Shown here piece after piece: positions 1 to 8,769 of a DNA stretch of 64,000 nucleotides. Positions within the stretch are counted from its first letter, which is position 1. Each line of letters starts with the position of its first letter. Both the position numbers and the translations under genes were made by a program. The notes under the pieces were generated by a model. The model did no database searches and had not been told where the DNA came from. It saw only the letters and a list, made by a program, of their open reading frames with translations. Origin of the DNA: Ruminiclostridium cellobioparum subsp. termitidis CT1112 (GTDB lineage Bacteria > Bacillota > Clostridia > Acetivibrionales > DSM-1351); the NCBI RefSeq assembly GCF_000350485.1, contig NZ_AORV01000033.1, forward strand, positions 124,001 through 188,000, read 5' to 3'.

Positions 1-86
1 ATTCCCTCCTCATAGCTTACTCCTTCAATGAACAACGTTAATTTCAGTTTTAGTTCTTCGTATAATTTTTCCTTAAGACTTCCCAT
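1..86 (-). CDS. Radical SAM protein paralogue, N-terminal fragment (cut by window edge)
   Basis: Only the first 28 codons are in the window. The start codon is at 84-86, with a strong ribosome binding site (AGGAGGG) about 6 bases upstream. The first residues (MGSLKEKLYEELKLK) align closely with the start of the radical SAM protein encoded at 1073-2272 (MSLKCKLYEEVRLK), so I infer a third member of the same family. It has its own promoter and copy A of the four-copy operator, so it belongs to the same regulon. The catalytic part lies outside the window; the family call rests on the N-terminal similarity alone. Confidence 0.6.
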   Translation of the reverse strand, partial: MGSLKEKLYEELKLKLTLFIEGVSYEEG

Positions 87-319
87 GCAATCCCTCCTGC
101 AAGTTATTATATTTCACATATATATTTACTAGGTTTTAACTGTCATTTCTATTACATTAATTTTAGTATCATACGTTTTTGCAAACAATAGAGTATATTT
201 AGATATTTATTAGACTATCTTTGGATAAAAGGACATGTTTTAAAACAAATTTTATTAAATCAATTTTGTTTCGCAACAGCCCTTTTATGGATCTTTGTTT
301 ATGAAATAGTGTCTTCGGG
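87..319 (-). promoter_or_regulatory. Intergenic region carrying promoter and operator A
   Basis: This noncoding stretch separates the end of the SDR gene from the left-edge radical SAM gene. On the minus strand it holds a sigma-A-type promoter, with -35 TTGTTT at 183-188, a 17-base spacer and -10 TAAAAT at 160-165. The 35-bp operator lies immediately upstream of it at 191-225. I saw no gene here and no clear terminator for the SDR gene. Confidence 0.75.
191..225 (-). promoter_or_regulatory. Operator copy A: two 13-bp direct repeats, 22-bp period
   Basis: The plus-strand repeats are GAGTATATTTAGA (191-203) and GACTATCTTTGGA (213-225), separated by 9 bases. The proximal repeat ends 2 bases from the -35 box. 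The same arrangement recurs at 5426-5460, 14002-14036 and 14880-14914. Placement directly upstream of -35 fits an activator site. Confidence 0.8.
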
Positions 320-1036
320 CTAGAGTATATTTTTTACATACTGAACACCATTATTGATATTTATAACTTCACCGTTGACATATGCAGGACTTTCAGCTGC
401 AAGCCATACGATAACCTCAGCAACTTCGGCAGCAGTCGCCGCCCGTCCAAGATAGGTCCGGTGGAGCACTTGCTCCAATCTTTTGTTAGGTGGAGCAGTT
501 TTTATCATATCGGTAGAAACCGGTCCAGGAGCGACTGCATTTACTGCAATCCCTTTCTCACCCAATAAATTGGCAAAGCTGATGGTTGCATTGATAAGTC
601 CGGCTTTGGTTATTCCGTACCAGATGTCCGGATGTCCGACCTGCGCTGCTTGAGAGGCCACATTAACCACTCTTCCTTCTCCTTTTTTCAGAAAATATCT
701 GGATACCTCCCTTATAAAAGTAACAGGAGCATCAAGATTTACTTTTATGATATGTTCCTTTTGTTCAGGAGTATAATCGAAATAAGAAACTGCTTTTGCG
801 ATCCCTGCATTGTTAATAAGTACATCTATCTCACCGATTTCTGAAACCAACGCCGGAATTTCTTCTACCTTGCTCACATCAAAAGCTATAGTTTTAACCT
901 GCCCTGAATTCTCAAAGGGAAATTTTGAAAAATCCCTTCCTATCACTATGATATTGTGCCCCCTGTCAATCAGCTGATTCACTGTTTCCAGCCCAATACC
1001 CTTTGTTCCGCCGGTAATTAAAATCCTTTTGCCCAT
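320..1036 (-). CDS. SDR-family NAD(P)-dependent oxidoreductase
   Basis: This is a 238-residue classical short-chain dehydrogenase, a normal length for the family. The cofactor-binding motif TGGTKGIG is at residues 8-15, the structural NNAG is at 75-78, and the YxxxK active-site pair is Tyr140/Lys144 with a Ser just after residue 126. It probably reduces or oxidises a carbonyl/alcohol with NAD(P)H in the cytoplasm; the substrate cannot be read from the sequence. It is the last gene of the operon SBP-ATPase-permease-radical SAM-SDR, 36 bases after the radical SAM gene. It may therefore process a product of that enzyme rather than act as FabG. Confidence 0.9.
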   Translation of the reverse strand: MGKRILITGGTKGIGLETVNQLIDRGHNIIVIGRDFSKFPFENSGQVKTIAFDVSKVEEIPALVSEIGEIDVLINNAGIAKAVSYFDYTPEQKEHIIKVNLDAPVTFIREVSRYFLKKGEGRVVNVASQAAQVGHPDIWYGITKAGLINATISFANLLGEKGIAVNAVAPGPVSTDMIKTAPPNKRLEQVLHRTYLGRAATAAEVAEVIVWLAAESPAYVNGEVININNGVQYVKNIL

Positions 1037-1072
1037 TTATTTTTTCCTCTTTTCTTAACGCTTATCCCTTGG

Positions 1073-2272
1073 TTATATTGCCTGTTTCAATACAGGTAAA
1101 AGTCCATGCTCAATTCTATAAATATCATGTATGCACGAATTTGCAGAAGCACTGCAATCATACAGCTGATCATATGTAAACCCGTTTTTGCGGAATATTT
1201 CGGACATTTTCATAACCAGGTCCCAATGCCATTCAGGTTCAGGGCTTCTATGGTTCTCCAGTTCGGAACCCGGATTCGGGCACCAGGCCCCTGCGAAACA
1301 AACTATACCTTTTGAGGCCAGATATTCCACTCCCTCCAGTGTTGAACGCTTTGGCTCCAAACCTGCCACAATATTGGAACGTACTCTTCCGTGGCCAAAT
1401 ACTTTTGCGGCATGTTCAAGAGAGGATTTCCAGTTTTCCCAGCCTCCGCTCAGCTGTTCCTTTCCGGGGCAGATAGCTTTGAAAATGTTTTTATCCCACA
1501 ATTCGATATTTATGGCCAGTGTGCGGTAGCCTGCCTCTTTGTATCTGTCTATGATGCCATGGTCCTCCGGCGCACCGATTACTGCCGTTCCATTGAAATC
1601 ATTCAAACCGGTTTCATTCTGAATAGCCTCGGCAACATCAAAATAGTAATCCATTTCGCGATGCTCCGGAACAAAACCTCCAGTCAAAGTAACATGATGT
1701 CTGCCGGGTTCTTCATATGCCAGCTTTACTGTTTCGGCGATCTGCTTCGGATATTTCCACTTGATACCCTCCACATCGGCATATGTACTCTTTGTGGCAT
1801 TAATATTGCAGTAAAGGCAGTCCAGACCTTTTTCCTTCAAATGGCATTCATTGCTGTATGTAACAAATACAACCCCCTCGTGATTATATACCGCTATATT
1901 CTTCATCTGAACTCCGTCACTGGTAGTATGACGGTAATATTCCGGCCTCTCCAGAAAGTCAATATCAAAAACCTTATTCCCGTTTTCTGTGAGAATATAT
2001 GAGCCCTTGTCATAGCCAATGGAAAATCTGGATTTTCTGTACGAATTGAAAGGGAACAAAAACCCGTTTGGAGACCGGAAGCCTACCGGATGGGCAATAC
2101 CTGCATGAGGCTCTCTGTCATATTCAAACATGCCGTGAACCTCTTCCTGATATTTTCCTCCCAGATCCAGATTTCTCAGCAGTAAATCAACTTCGTCAGT
2201 TATATTTATTCCCTCTACGGTAACTTCATTTTTCAGTCTTACTTCCTCATACAATTTGCATTTTAAACTCAT
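1073..2272 (-). CDS. Radical SAM protein with Cx8Cx2C cluster motif
   Basis: This 399-residue protein has its likely iron-sulfur ligands at Cys143, Cys152 and Cys155 (CHLKEKGLDCLYC), i.e. Cx8Cx2C. The canonical radical SAM spacing is Cx3Cx2C. The protein is clearly related to the one at 11313-12572. Shared features are a CPGK motif followed by Leu, Gly and Trp, then an FGxGxV segment and an IVxGxE segment, and a late P-x-PGS motif. I chose the start MSLKCK because AAGGAG lies 7 bases upstream and because the left-edge paralogue begins the same way; a longer in-frame extension to 2341 would overlap the permease gene. It is the fourth gene of operon B, after a sulfonate-type ABC importer, so it probably acts on the imported compound. 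The reaction is unknown. Confidence 0.8.
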   Translation of the reverse strand: MSLKCKLYEEVRLKNEVTVEGINITDEVDLLLRNLDLGGKYQEEVHGMFEYDREPHAGIAHPVGFRSPNGFLFPFNSYRKSRFSIGYDKGSYILTENGNKVFDIDFLERPEYYRHTTSDGVQMKNIAVYNHEGVVFVTYSNECHLKEKGLDCLYCNINATKSTYADVEGIKWKYPKQIAETVKLAYEEPGRHHVTLTGGFVPEHREMDYYFDVAEAIQNETGLNDFNGTAVIGAPEDHGIIDRYKEAGYRTLAINIELWDKNIFKAICPGKEQLSGGWENWKSSLEHAAKVFGHGRVRSNIVAGLEPKRSTLEGVEYLASKGIVCFAGAWCPNPGSELENHRSPEPEWHWDLVMKMSEIFRKNGFTYDQLYDCSASANSCIHDIYRIEHGLLPVLKQAI

Positions 2273-2309
2273 TTTCAGCAACTCCTTTACATAAAAAAAT
2301 ATCAGTCTT

Positions 2310-3206
2310 TTAGTCAAATTTCTTGGTATCATTAATTCCATAGCGGCCCAGAACTATCTTTCCGAATAATCTTATGAGCCGGTCCGATATGTACCCCATC
2401 AAGCCAAGTGTCAGCAGACCGACAAATATCCAGTCGGTCCTGAAATACAGCCTTGAGGTATATATCAGAAACCCGATGCCTTCCTTGGCTGCAAGCATTT
2501 CAGCTGCAACGATGGAGGTAAATGCCCCTCCAAGCCCAAGCCTGATCCCGGTAAATATATGAGGAAGTGCAGACGGGATCAAAACAGAATAAATAATCTG
2601 GAATTCCGAGGCACCAAGCGACCTGGCAGCCTGCAGCCTGTTCTTGTCAATACTGAGAACACCAACGATTGTATTTATCAGAATTACAAACACGGTAGCA
2701 TAAAAAATAAGTATGATCTTGGATTTTTCACCCGCTCCGAACCACATCAGGAATAATGTCAAAAAACCTATTGCGGGAATAAATCTGAGAAAATCAATAA
2801 AGGGTTCGAATATCCTGCGCAACAGCTCAATTCGACCAATTACCAGACCCACGGGTATGGCAAATAAAATGCCAAGTCCCCAGCCTGACAATACTCTTTG
2901 GGAGCTTATTAAAATAAACTTTATCAAGGTTCCGTCAAGTATTATTTCCTTTGCTCCTGCTATTGTTTCAAAAGGACTGGGTAAAAAGTCGACTGTATAC
3001 GCCAGTGAGGCGATACCCCAGATACTGAATAACAGCAACCAGGTCAAAATGCCTTTCTCCGCTAAAAACCAGACGGTTCTTTTGACGTTATTCCCTGTAC
3101 TGTAAAGAGCTTCTGGTTCTTTATTTACTGATGTATAGGCTTCTTCCGGGTGCTTCACTTCATTTGATGTAATATCCGGCTCAGTTATTTTTATTGCTCT
3201 TTCCAC
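2310..3206 (-). CDS. ABC transporter permease, nitrate/sulfonate/taurine family
   Basis: This integral membrane permease of the SsuC/TauC type has about six hydrophobic segments. The cytoplasmic loop that docks on the ATPase contains the SLGASEFQII region. The start is taken as the GTG at 3204-3206, because AAGGAG lies 6-8 bases upstream; an ATG further upstream (3248) has no site and would overlap the ATPase gene. The N-terminal ~45 residues are hydrophilic and longer than in typical family members. It pairs with the ATPase at 3252-4043 and the binding protein at 4103-5173. Confidence 0.9.
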   Translation of the reverse strand: MERAIKITEPDITSNEVKHPEEAYTSVNKEPEALYSTGNNVKRTVWFLAEKGILTWLLLFSIWGIASLAYTVDFLPSPFETIAGAKEIILDGTLIKFILISSQRVLSGWGLGILFAIPVGLVIGRIELLRRIFEPFIDFLRFIPAIGFLTLFLMWFGAGEKSKIILIFYATVFVILINTIVGVLSIDKNRLQAARSLGASEFQIIYSVLIPSALPHIFTGIRLGLGGAFTSIVAAEMLAAKEGIGFLIYTSRLYFRTDWIFVGLLTLGLMGYISDRLIRLFGKIVLGRYGINDTKKFD

Positions 3207-3251
3207 CTTCGATTCTCCTTTCCTGTGTGCTGCACAAGTCAGACACAAATT

Positions 3252-4043
3252 TTAAATATTTTCCCCAAAATCAAAGTGTCCCTGTATCTGTTTGAACAAC
3301 TTTACGAATTCGGGAGACGTTACGTTTCTGTGATAGGACAAATCATTATCATATATTTTATAAATGGTTGCATCGGGTGATTTGGACATAATGCTTATTC
3401 TCTGTCCTAAAAGTATGGCTTCGGTTATATCGTGCGTTACAAAAATAATAGTTTTACCGGTTTTCTGCCAGATCTTTACAAGTTCGATCTGCATGATCCT
3501 TCTTGTATGCGCATCCAATGCTCCGAAGGGTTCATCCATAATTAAAATTTCAGAATCATTGGAGAGGCTTCTTGCCATTTGAACTCTCTGCTTCATTCCT
3601 CCGGACAGCTCCCCCGGATATTTGTCCTCGTGATTTTCAAGGCCGACCAGCTTAATATATTCAGACGATATCTGTCTGCGCTCCCTGGACTTGATTCCCT
3701 TCATTTTTAAGCCGTATTCCACATTTCCCCTGACAGTCAGCCACGGAAATATTGCCGAATCTGCATTTTGAAATACCACACCCCTATCCCGTCCGGGTTT
3801 TTTAATTTCAATACCGCCCAGTGTGACGCTGCCTTCAGATTTGGAAATAAATCCGGCAATAATATTCAACAGTGTCGATTTTCCGCATCCGCTCGGACCA
3901 AGTATGATATGAAACTCTCCGCTCTTTATTTCAAGATTGATATCCTTGATTACATTACGGCCAGATTTTTTTATGCTGAAATCATTTGTATAATCCTTTG
4001 AGAGATTATCTATTTTAATGCATGTGCCACTGCTGATACTCAT
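3252..4043 (-). CDS. ABC transporter ATP-binding protein, nitrate/sulfonate/taurine family
   Basis: This 263-residue ATPase has a complete set of motifs: Walker A GPSGCGKST, the Q-loop region VFQNAD, signature LSGGMKQR, Walker B ILIMDEP and the switch His in VTHD. It energises import with the permease at 2310-3206. It resembles the SsuB/TauB group. Unlike the paralogous ATPase at 7910-8715, its reading frame is intact. Confidence 0.93.
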   Translation of the reverse strand: MSISSGTCIKIDNLSKDYTNDFSIKKSGRNVIKDINLEIKSGEFHIILGPSGCGKSTLLNIIAGFISKSEGSVTLGGIEIKKPGRDRGVVFQNADSAIFPWLTVRGNVEYGLKMKGIKSRERRQISSEYIKLVGLENHEDKYPGELSGGMKQRVQMARSLSNDSEILIMDEPFGALDAHTRRIMQIELVKIWQKTGKTIIFVTHDITEAILLGQRISIMSKSPDATIYKIYDNDLSYHRNVTSPEFVKLFKQIQGHFDFGENI

Positions 4044-4102
4044 TTGCTCACCATACTTTCTTTTTATTATCGGTACTTAACAGATTGATTTTTTGAGATT
4101 GT

Positions 4103-5173
4103 CTATTTTTTATAGGTAATTGTATCCGGGAATACCGCTTGAAGAGGCTCTAAATATATATAATCCCTGACACTGAAATCATATTTGATCAATTTATTCC
4201 GGATTGACCATTTTGTAACACTGTCCAGCTGGTCCACATCCTGTTGACTCAGTCTGATATCAAAAATTGTATCTCCCAATACCCTTGCTATATTCTCTAC
4301 AGGTATTTTAAAGTTATCTTTTACAATATTGGCAGCTTCCTCCGGATCAGCGTTGATCATATCAACTGCTTCCTTTAAAGCTTTCAAAAGACGCTGTACG
4401 CCTTCATTATTTTTTTCAAGATATCCTTTTTTGAGCATCAGAAATCCCTGCGGAGCAAATCCTATTAGACTGTAATCACCAAGATTTCTGCCTCCCAGTT
4501 CTTCAACCTGGCTGCTGATATCCGCTCCTGCCCAGATTGCATCGGCATCCCCTGATTTCACGAGTGCAAGCCCCTCTGCAGTGCTGCTGATATAAAGAGG
4601 ATTTACCGATTTCGGATCAATACCGAATTTGTCATAAGTCTGTGCCCAGACATATTCATTTACGGTTCCTTTTTGTACAACTACCGATTTACCTGACAGC
4701 TCTTCAACTTTTTGAATATTGTCTTTGAGTACATATAATTTTGCTGCACTTAATTTATTACCAGCGATAAAAGAAATAAATTGCAGCTCGCTTGCTCCGC
4801 CCAGCCGGCTTACCGCCGCAAAATCCATGGCTTCTCCAATATCAGCCTGGTCCAGCTGAACTGCATTTATGGTATCAATCCCATATGCATAAGTCTGATA
4901 GTTTGCTTCGATATTGTATTTTTTCAGTATTCCTTTGTTTTTGGCAACCCAGAAGGGATATGCAAAAGTACCTGAATCTACTGCAATATTGATTTTGAAG
5001 GTATCTTTATCTTCCGAACCTGATACTGCTTTTGTTGTAGAATTTGATTCCGTATTTTGTGCCGCAGCCTTCAAATCACTGTTTGAGTTGCTGCCGCAGC
5101 CTGTAATTCCACCGGACAAAAGGCTGATAATCATTAAAGCTGCAACTGGAAGCTTGAATTTTTTGTTTTTCAT
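4103..5173 (-). CDS. ABC transporter substrate-binding lipoprotein (NMT1/SsuA-like)
   Basis: This 356-residue protein begins with a lipoprotein signal peptide; the lipobox ITGC puts the modified Cys at position 26. A low-complexity Ser/Asn/Ala linker follows, then a periplasmic-binding fold of the nitrate/sulfonate/taurine/thiamine-precursor type. It captures substrate outside the membrane for the ATPase and permease that follow. It is the first gene of operon B. A promoter and operator copy B lie about 245-285 bases upstream, giving a leader of over 200 bases. The substrate could be an alkanesulfonate, another organosulfur compound or a pyrimidine; the sequence does not decide. Confidence 0.9.
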   Translation of the reverse strand: MKNKKFKLPVAALMIISLLSGGITGCGSNSNSDLKAAAQNTESNSTTKAVSGSEDKDTFKINIAVDSGTFAYPFWVAKNKGILKKYNIEANYQTYAYGIDTINAVQLDQADIGEAMDFAAVSRLGGASELQFISFIAGNKLSAAKLYVLKDNIQKVEELSGKSVVVQKGTVNEYVWAQTYDKFGIDPKSVNPLYISSTAEGLALVKSGDADAIWAGADISSQVEELGGRNLGDYSLIGFAPQGFLMLKKGYLEKNNEGVQRLLKALKEAVDMINADPEEAANIVKDNFKIPVENIARVLGDTIFDIRLSQQDVDQLDSVTKWSIRNKLIKYDFSVRDYIYLEPLQAVFPDTITYKK

Positions 5174-5495
5174 ATTACACCCGCGCTTTCTTTTACTTTT
5201 AGTATTGAATTTAAAAATTTATTTTTTATTTTATGGAATTAAAAAAACTAAAGAATAATCACAGCATTTAACTACAATTATCCTTTAGTTTTCTAATCAG
5301 ATATATTGGATTTTGAAAATATTCAATTCTTTTTACCGCCAGTGTTATAAATGAATTATGTCATATAATTCCTCTATGTATGTTTATATTTATTATTATA
5401 TTTACAATCAGGTTATGCAACAATAGATTAAATTTAGATATTTAACTGACTATATTTGGATTAAGACCTGTAATCCTGCCTGTTCACTATAGCCC
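5174..5495 (-). promoter_or_regulatory. Promoter and leader region of operon B
   Basis: On the minus strand the promoter is -35 TTGTTG (5418-5423), a 17-base spacer, and a perfect -10 TATAAT (5395-5400). Operator copy B abuts it at 5426-5460. The leader of roughly 215 bases down to the start codon at 5173 is AT-rich; I saw no riboswitch class in it. Confidence 0.82.
5426..5460 (-). promoter_or_regulatory. Operator copy B: two 13-bp direct repeats, 22-bp period
   Basis: The plus-strand repeats are GATTAAATTTAGA (5426-5438) and GACTATATTTGGA (5448-5460). The inner end is 2 bases from the -35 box. The flank GCAACAAT is nearly the same as at copies A and D. Confidence 0.85.
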
Positions 5496-6038
5496 TTAAG
5501 GTTTATTGATTCCATTTGCAAGGTCAATAAGTTCATTATAGGTGTTTTGTCCTCCTATATTCATGCTCATCTCAGAAGTGGGCCGGAATCCGAATTTTTC
5601 ATAAATTTTACGGGCATTTTGACTGGCTGAAATAAGCTTCAGCTCGGCAACCCCTTTTTCCTGTCCCCAGAGCCTTACCTTTTCCAGAAGCCTTGTGGCC
5701 AGACCCCTGCCGCGGTATTCGGGTTCGGTGTAAACATCAATAACCCAGCCGTAATAACCCGGTTTAAACAAATAGTAGGGAAAGTCCCTTTTCAGCAGCA
5801 ATCCGGCAATTGCTGCAGGCTGTCCGTCCGTTTCCCTGTCATAGGCAAGGAAATGAAGCATATCCTTTCTTTTATATGCATCAGTATAATCCTGCAGCAA
5901 AGTAGAATCCAGATCGTCCCTAAACGCATCCCGCGGGACACCCGTATCACTGAAAAGTTTCTTTCTCATATTCAAGACTACGGGAATGTCCTTTTCCTCA
6001 GCTGTCTTTATTAAAAAGTCTCCATTTTCAAATTTCAT
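5496..6038 (-). CDS. GNAT-family N-acetyltransferase
   Basis: This 180-residue protein has the acetyl-CoA-binding motif A of the GNAT fold, R-G-R-G-L-A-T-R, preceded by the beta-strand segment VIDVYTEPEYR. A typical C-terminal motif with Asn-Ala-Arg-Lys-Ile-Tyr-Glu-Lys-Phe-Gly-Phe follows. It transfers an acetyl group to an unknown amine. A good ribosome binding site (GGGGAG) precedes the ATG. It lies downstream of the PLP-enzyme gene, separated by the MITE-like element, so co-transcription with operon C is uncertain. Confidence 0.85.
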   Translation of the reverse strand: MKFENGDFLIKTAEEKDIPVVLNMRKKLFSDTGVPRDAFRDDLDSTLLQDYTDAYKRKDMLHFLAYDRETDGQPAAIAGLLLKRDFPYYLFKPGYYGWVIDVYTEPEYRGRGLATRLLEKVRLWGQEKGVAELKLISASQNARKIYEKFGFRPTSEMSMNIGGQNTYNELIDLANGINKP

Positions 6039-6072
6039 ATTTGCAACTCCCCAATCAATTTACATAATTTAA

Positions 6073-6420
6073 CACGTTGTGCTAGTTAATTTAGATTTGC
6101 TTTACCTGTGTAATTCTTTATATCAACTGGTAACTTCCGCACTAACTTCATGAAATAGGACGCAACCAAAACAATTACAAAAATTGTACCGCCTCATTAA
6201 TAAAGCGATTTTGTCGTCGCTCAAACTCGACATCCTGTCTCGATTTGAAGCTCAAAGCAGCGTCCTGCTGCTTTGTCGGCAAAACCGCTTTACCTTCGTC
6301 GACAATTTATCGTAATTGTTTTTAACCATGCATCCTATTTCATGAAGTTGTCCTCGCGTACCAGTTGATTCCAAATAAATTTATCTGTAAAGCAAAACAA
6401 AATTTCAACTAGCACAACAG
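6073..6420. repeat. MITE-like inverted-repeat element, copy 1 (~348 bp)
   Basis: The ends are inverted repeats: GTTGTGCTAGTT near 6076-6087 and its complement AACTAGCACAAC near 6407-6418, with weaker pairing continuing inward. An internal inverted repeat brings AGCGATTTTGTCG together with CGGCAAAACCGCTTT, so the whole unit could fold into one long hairpin. It shares most of its sequence with 19811-20155. It encodes no transposase. This fills the gap between the PLP-enzyme and GNAT genes. Confidence 0.8.
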
Positions 6421-6499
6421 ATTAATTTATATTAAAATATCCTGTTCGTTCGTCCTATTAATTGATTCTATTCATTCATTTTTTCGTTTCATCAAACTA

Positions 6500-7822
6500 T
6501 TACTCATTCCGTCCCATCAGCTTATTCAGGCTGTCCAGCAGATATTCTTCGGTCTTTCCCGGGGGCAGCGCCGCTTTCATACCATAAAGCGCCGCACTGT
6601 TTCCCGTCGAAGCTTCTGGATTGCTTTTTACTTCTGCTGCAGCAGTTTTTAAATCTTTCAGAAAACTTTCGGCAACATTCTCGTGAGCCGGCGTCACCAT
6701 AAAATGCAGACAGTCCGGATTTGTCTGCTGATCTATTACCCACCCCTTCTCCTCCAGCTTATCTGCCAGGGCATGAATATTTATACTGTCTGAACCAAAA
6801 GCAAAGACGCCGGCTTCAGGTTTCCCGAGTATAAACAGTCCGGGAATTTCCGTTATGCCCTTCTGCAGCTGTCCGGTTATGTCCATAACTGTGCGGGCCA
6901 GCTTCTGATAACCCTGCCGGCCCAAATAGTTCAGAACCGCATAAGCGGCTGCTATTGCACCGCCCGGCCTGGTGCCTGTAGCCGATGGAGATACGAACAG
7001 GCCGCCCGGCCAATCGGCATAGGCAAAATACTGGTATCTCCTCAAAGTGCTGTTCCGGTACAGTATGGCAGACACTCCCTTTGCTGCAAAGCCATATTTA
7101 TGCAGGTCTGCAGAAATAGAACTTACACCCGGAACAGAAAAATCAAAATCCGGAACCCGGTAACCGATATCCTTTATAAAAGGCAGGATAAATCCTCCCA
7201 GGCAGGCATCCACATGAAACCGCAGTCCATGTTTAAGCGCAAGCTGACCCATTTGAGCTATTGGGTCGACAATCCCCTGTGGATACGCCGGAGCTGACCC
7301 CACTATAAGTATTGTATTGGGTGTGATTGCCTGCTCAAGTGCTTTTAGATCAGCTTTATACTCATCAGTCAGCGGTATATGCTTTGCTTTGACACCAAAA
7401 TAATGAGCTGCTTTTTCAAAGGAAGCATGGGCCGACACAGGTAAAATCATTTCGGGCTCCCTGATTTCCGGATGAAGAGCCCGGGCCTCATCCCTGTATG
7501 TCTTAACAGCCATAAGAATACTTTCGCTGCCTCCGCTGGTCAGACTTCCGGCAGTCTCCTCACCGCCGTGAAACAGGTCGGCAGTCATGGACAGAATATG
7601 GTTTTCAAACTGGCGCAGGCTGTTGAAGACCGTAGGATTTAAGGCATTGGCATGGAAAAATTTCAAGTAGGCCTCTTGGGCGACTTTGGTTATTTCTTCA
7701 CCTGCATAATATACAAGACTCCAGGTCTTTCCTTCCTTCCAGTTTCCATCTTTTATTTTGAGTTCATCCATATTTGAATAAATTGTCTTCAAATCCGAAC
7801 CCTCATTGGGAAATTTAAGCAT
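6500..7822 (-). CDS. PLP-dependent decarboxylase/lyase, sphingosine-phosphate-lyase-like
   Basis: This 440-residue fold-type-I PLP enzyme is of the group II decarboxylase/sphingosine-1-phosphate-lyase superfamily. Evidence is the N-terminal NALNPTVFNSLRQFE segment, the SGGSESILMA cofactor-phosphate motif, the HVDACLGGF Asp and the PLP-lysine in SADLHKYGF. Bacterial members decarboxylate amino acids or cleave phosphorylated amino-alcohols. It is the last clearly linked gene of operon C, after a sulfonate-type importer. A role on a sulfur-containing amino acid such as cysteate is possible but unproven. Confidence 0.85.
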   Translation of the reverse strand: MLKFPNEGSDLKTIYSNMDELKIKDGNWKEGKTWSLVYYAGEEITKVAQEAYLKFFHANALNPTVFNSLRQFENHILSMTADLFHGGEETAGSLTSGGSESILMAVKTYRDEARALHPEIREPEMILPVSAHASFEKAAHYFGVKAKHIPLTDEYKADLKALEQAITPNTILIVGSAPAYPQGIVDPIAQMGQLALKHGLRFHVDACLGGFILPFIKDIGYRVPDFDFSVPGVSSISADLHKYGFAAKGVSAILYRNSTLRRYQYFAYADWPGGLFVSPSATGTRPGGAIAAAYAVLNYLGRQGYQKLARTVMDITGQLQKGITEIPGLFILGKPEAGVFAFGSDSINIHALADKLEEKGWVIDQQTNPDCLHFMVTPAHENVAESFLKDLKTAAAEVKSNPEASTGNSAALYGMKAALPPGKTEEYLLDSLNKLMGRNE

Positions 7823-7909
7823 ATGTTAACCTCCATGAGCCGTGTTATGGCTTTGAGCCGGTAAGCGGCTATAAAATAATAAAATTTTAACAAAGTCCTG
7901 TTACTCCGG

Positions 7910-8715
7910 TTAAATAAAATACTCAATATCGGTCTCGAATTCTGAAAAAAACTCTTCAAATATCTCATTCCTTATTTTTGTATACTCGGGATTTTTCCGG
8001 TTTCTTGGCCTGGGAACATCATTCCTGACAATCCTCTTTATGGTTCCGGGCCTCTGGGACATCAGAACAACCCTGTCGGCCAGATAAACAGCTTCGTCAA
8101 TGTCATGGGTCACCAGAAGCATTGTGTTCTTTTCCTTATGCCAGATTTTAAGTATTTCCTGCTGCATATTTATCCTTGTGAAAGCATCCAATGCACCGAA
8201 GGGTTCATCCAGCAGGAGCATGTCGGGATTGTTTACCAATGCTCTGGCTATGCTGGCACGCTGCTGCATTCCCCCCGAAAGCTGATTGGGATATGCCTTG
8301 CCGAAGTTCTCAAGCCCGACTAATTCCAGATGCTGCCGCACAGTTTTTCTTTTGCTTTTTTGAATTTATTATTTTGTTTTTCTTCCGAAGCATCTCTGAG
8401 GCCGAATTCCACATTTTTCTCAACTGTCAGCCATGGAAAGAGCCTCGATTCCTGAAACACGAAGCCGCGGTCTACCGACGGCTTTCTTACTTCCTGTCCC
8501 TTAAACAGGCAACTGCCCGTATAGCTCTGCTCCAGGCCGCCGATTATACGAAGCAGAGTACTTTTTCCGCAGCCGCTGGCTCCCACAATACATATGAATT
8601 CACCTTTTGAAATGGTAAGGTTTATATTGTTCAAAACCTGAAGCATACCCGAATCAATTGTAAAATTGATATTCAAATTTTTTATTTCAAGAATTTCTTT
8701 ATTTGCATCAGTCAT
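7910..8715 (-). pseudogene. ABC transporter ATP-binding protein, frameshifted (nitrate/sulfonate/taurine family)
   Basis: The gene is split into two reading frames that join into one normal ATPase. The 5' part (8320-8715) has Walker A GASGCGKST and the Q-loop VFQESR. The 3' part (7910-8341) has signature LSGGMQQR, Walker B MLLLDEP and VTHD. The break lies at the run of five T on the plus strand at 8344-8348 (A on the coding strand), where one missing A would restore Lys-Glu-Lys-Thr-Val-Arg-Gln. Possible explanations are a sequencing indel, a recent mutation, or ribosomal/transcriptional slippage on the A run. The rest of the coding sequence is undegraded. It would pair with the permease at 8770-9570 and the binding protein at 9691-10797. 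Confidence 0.85.
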
Positions 8716-8769
8716 CAGGTTAACCTCCGTTTTACCGATTGATATTTATAACGTACAGACGGTGAATAT

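Noticed and set aside
1391-2002. 203-codon plus-strand frame opposite the radical SAM gene
   Set aside because: It is antisense to a well-supported conserved gene and has no initiation signal or family resemblance.
8335-8360. Programmed ribosomal frameshift in the ABC ATPase
   Set aside because: A slippery run exists, but there is no obvious downstream pseudoknot or upstream stimulatory site, and ABC ATPases of this type are not known to need one. An indel is simpler.
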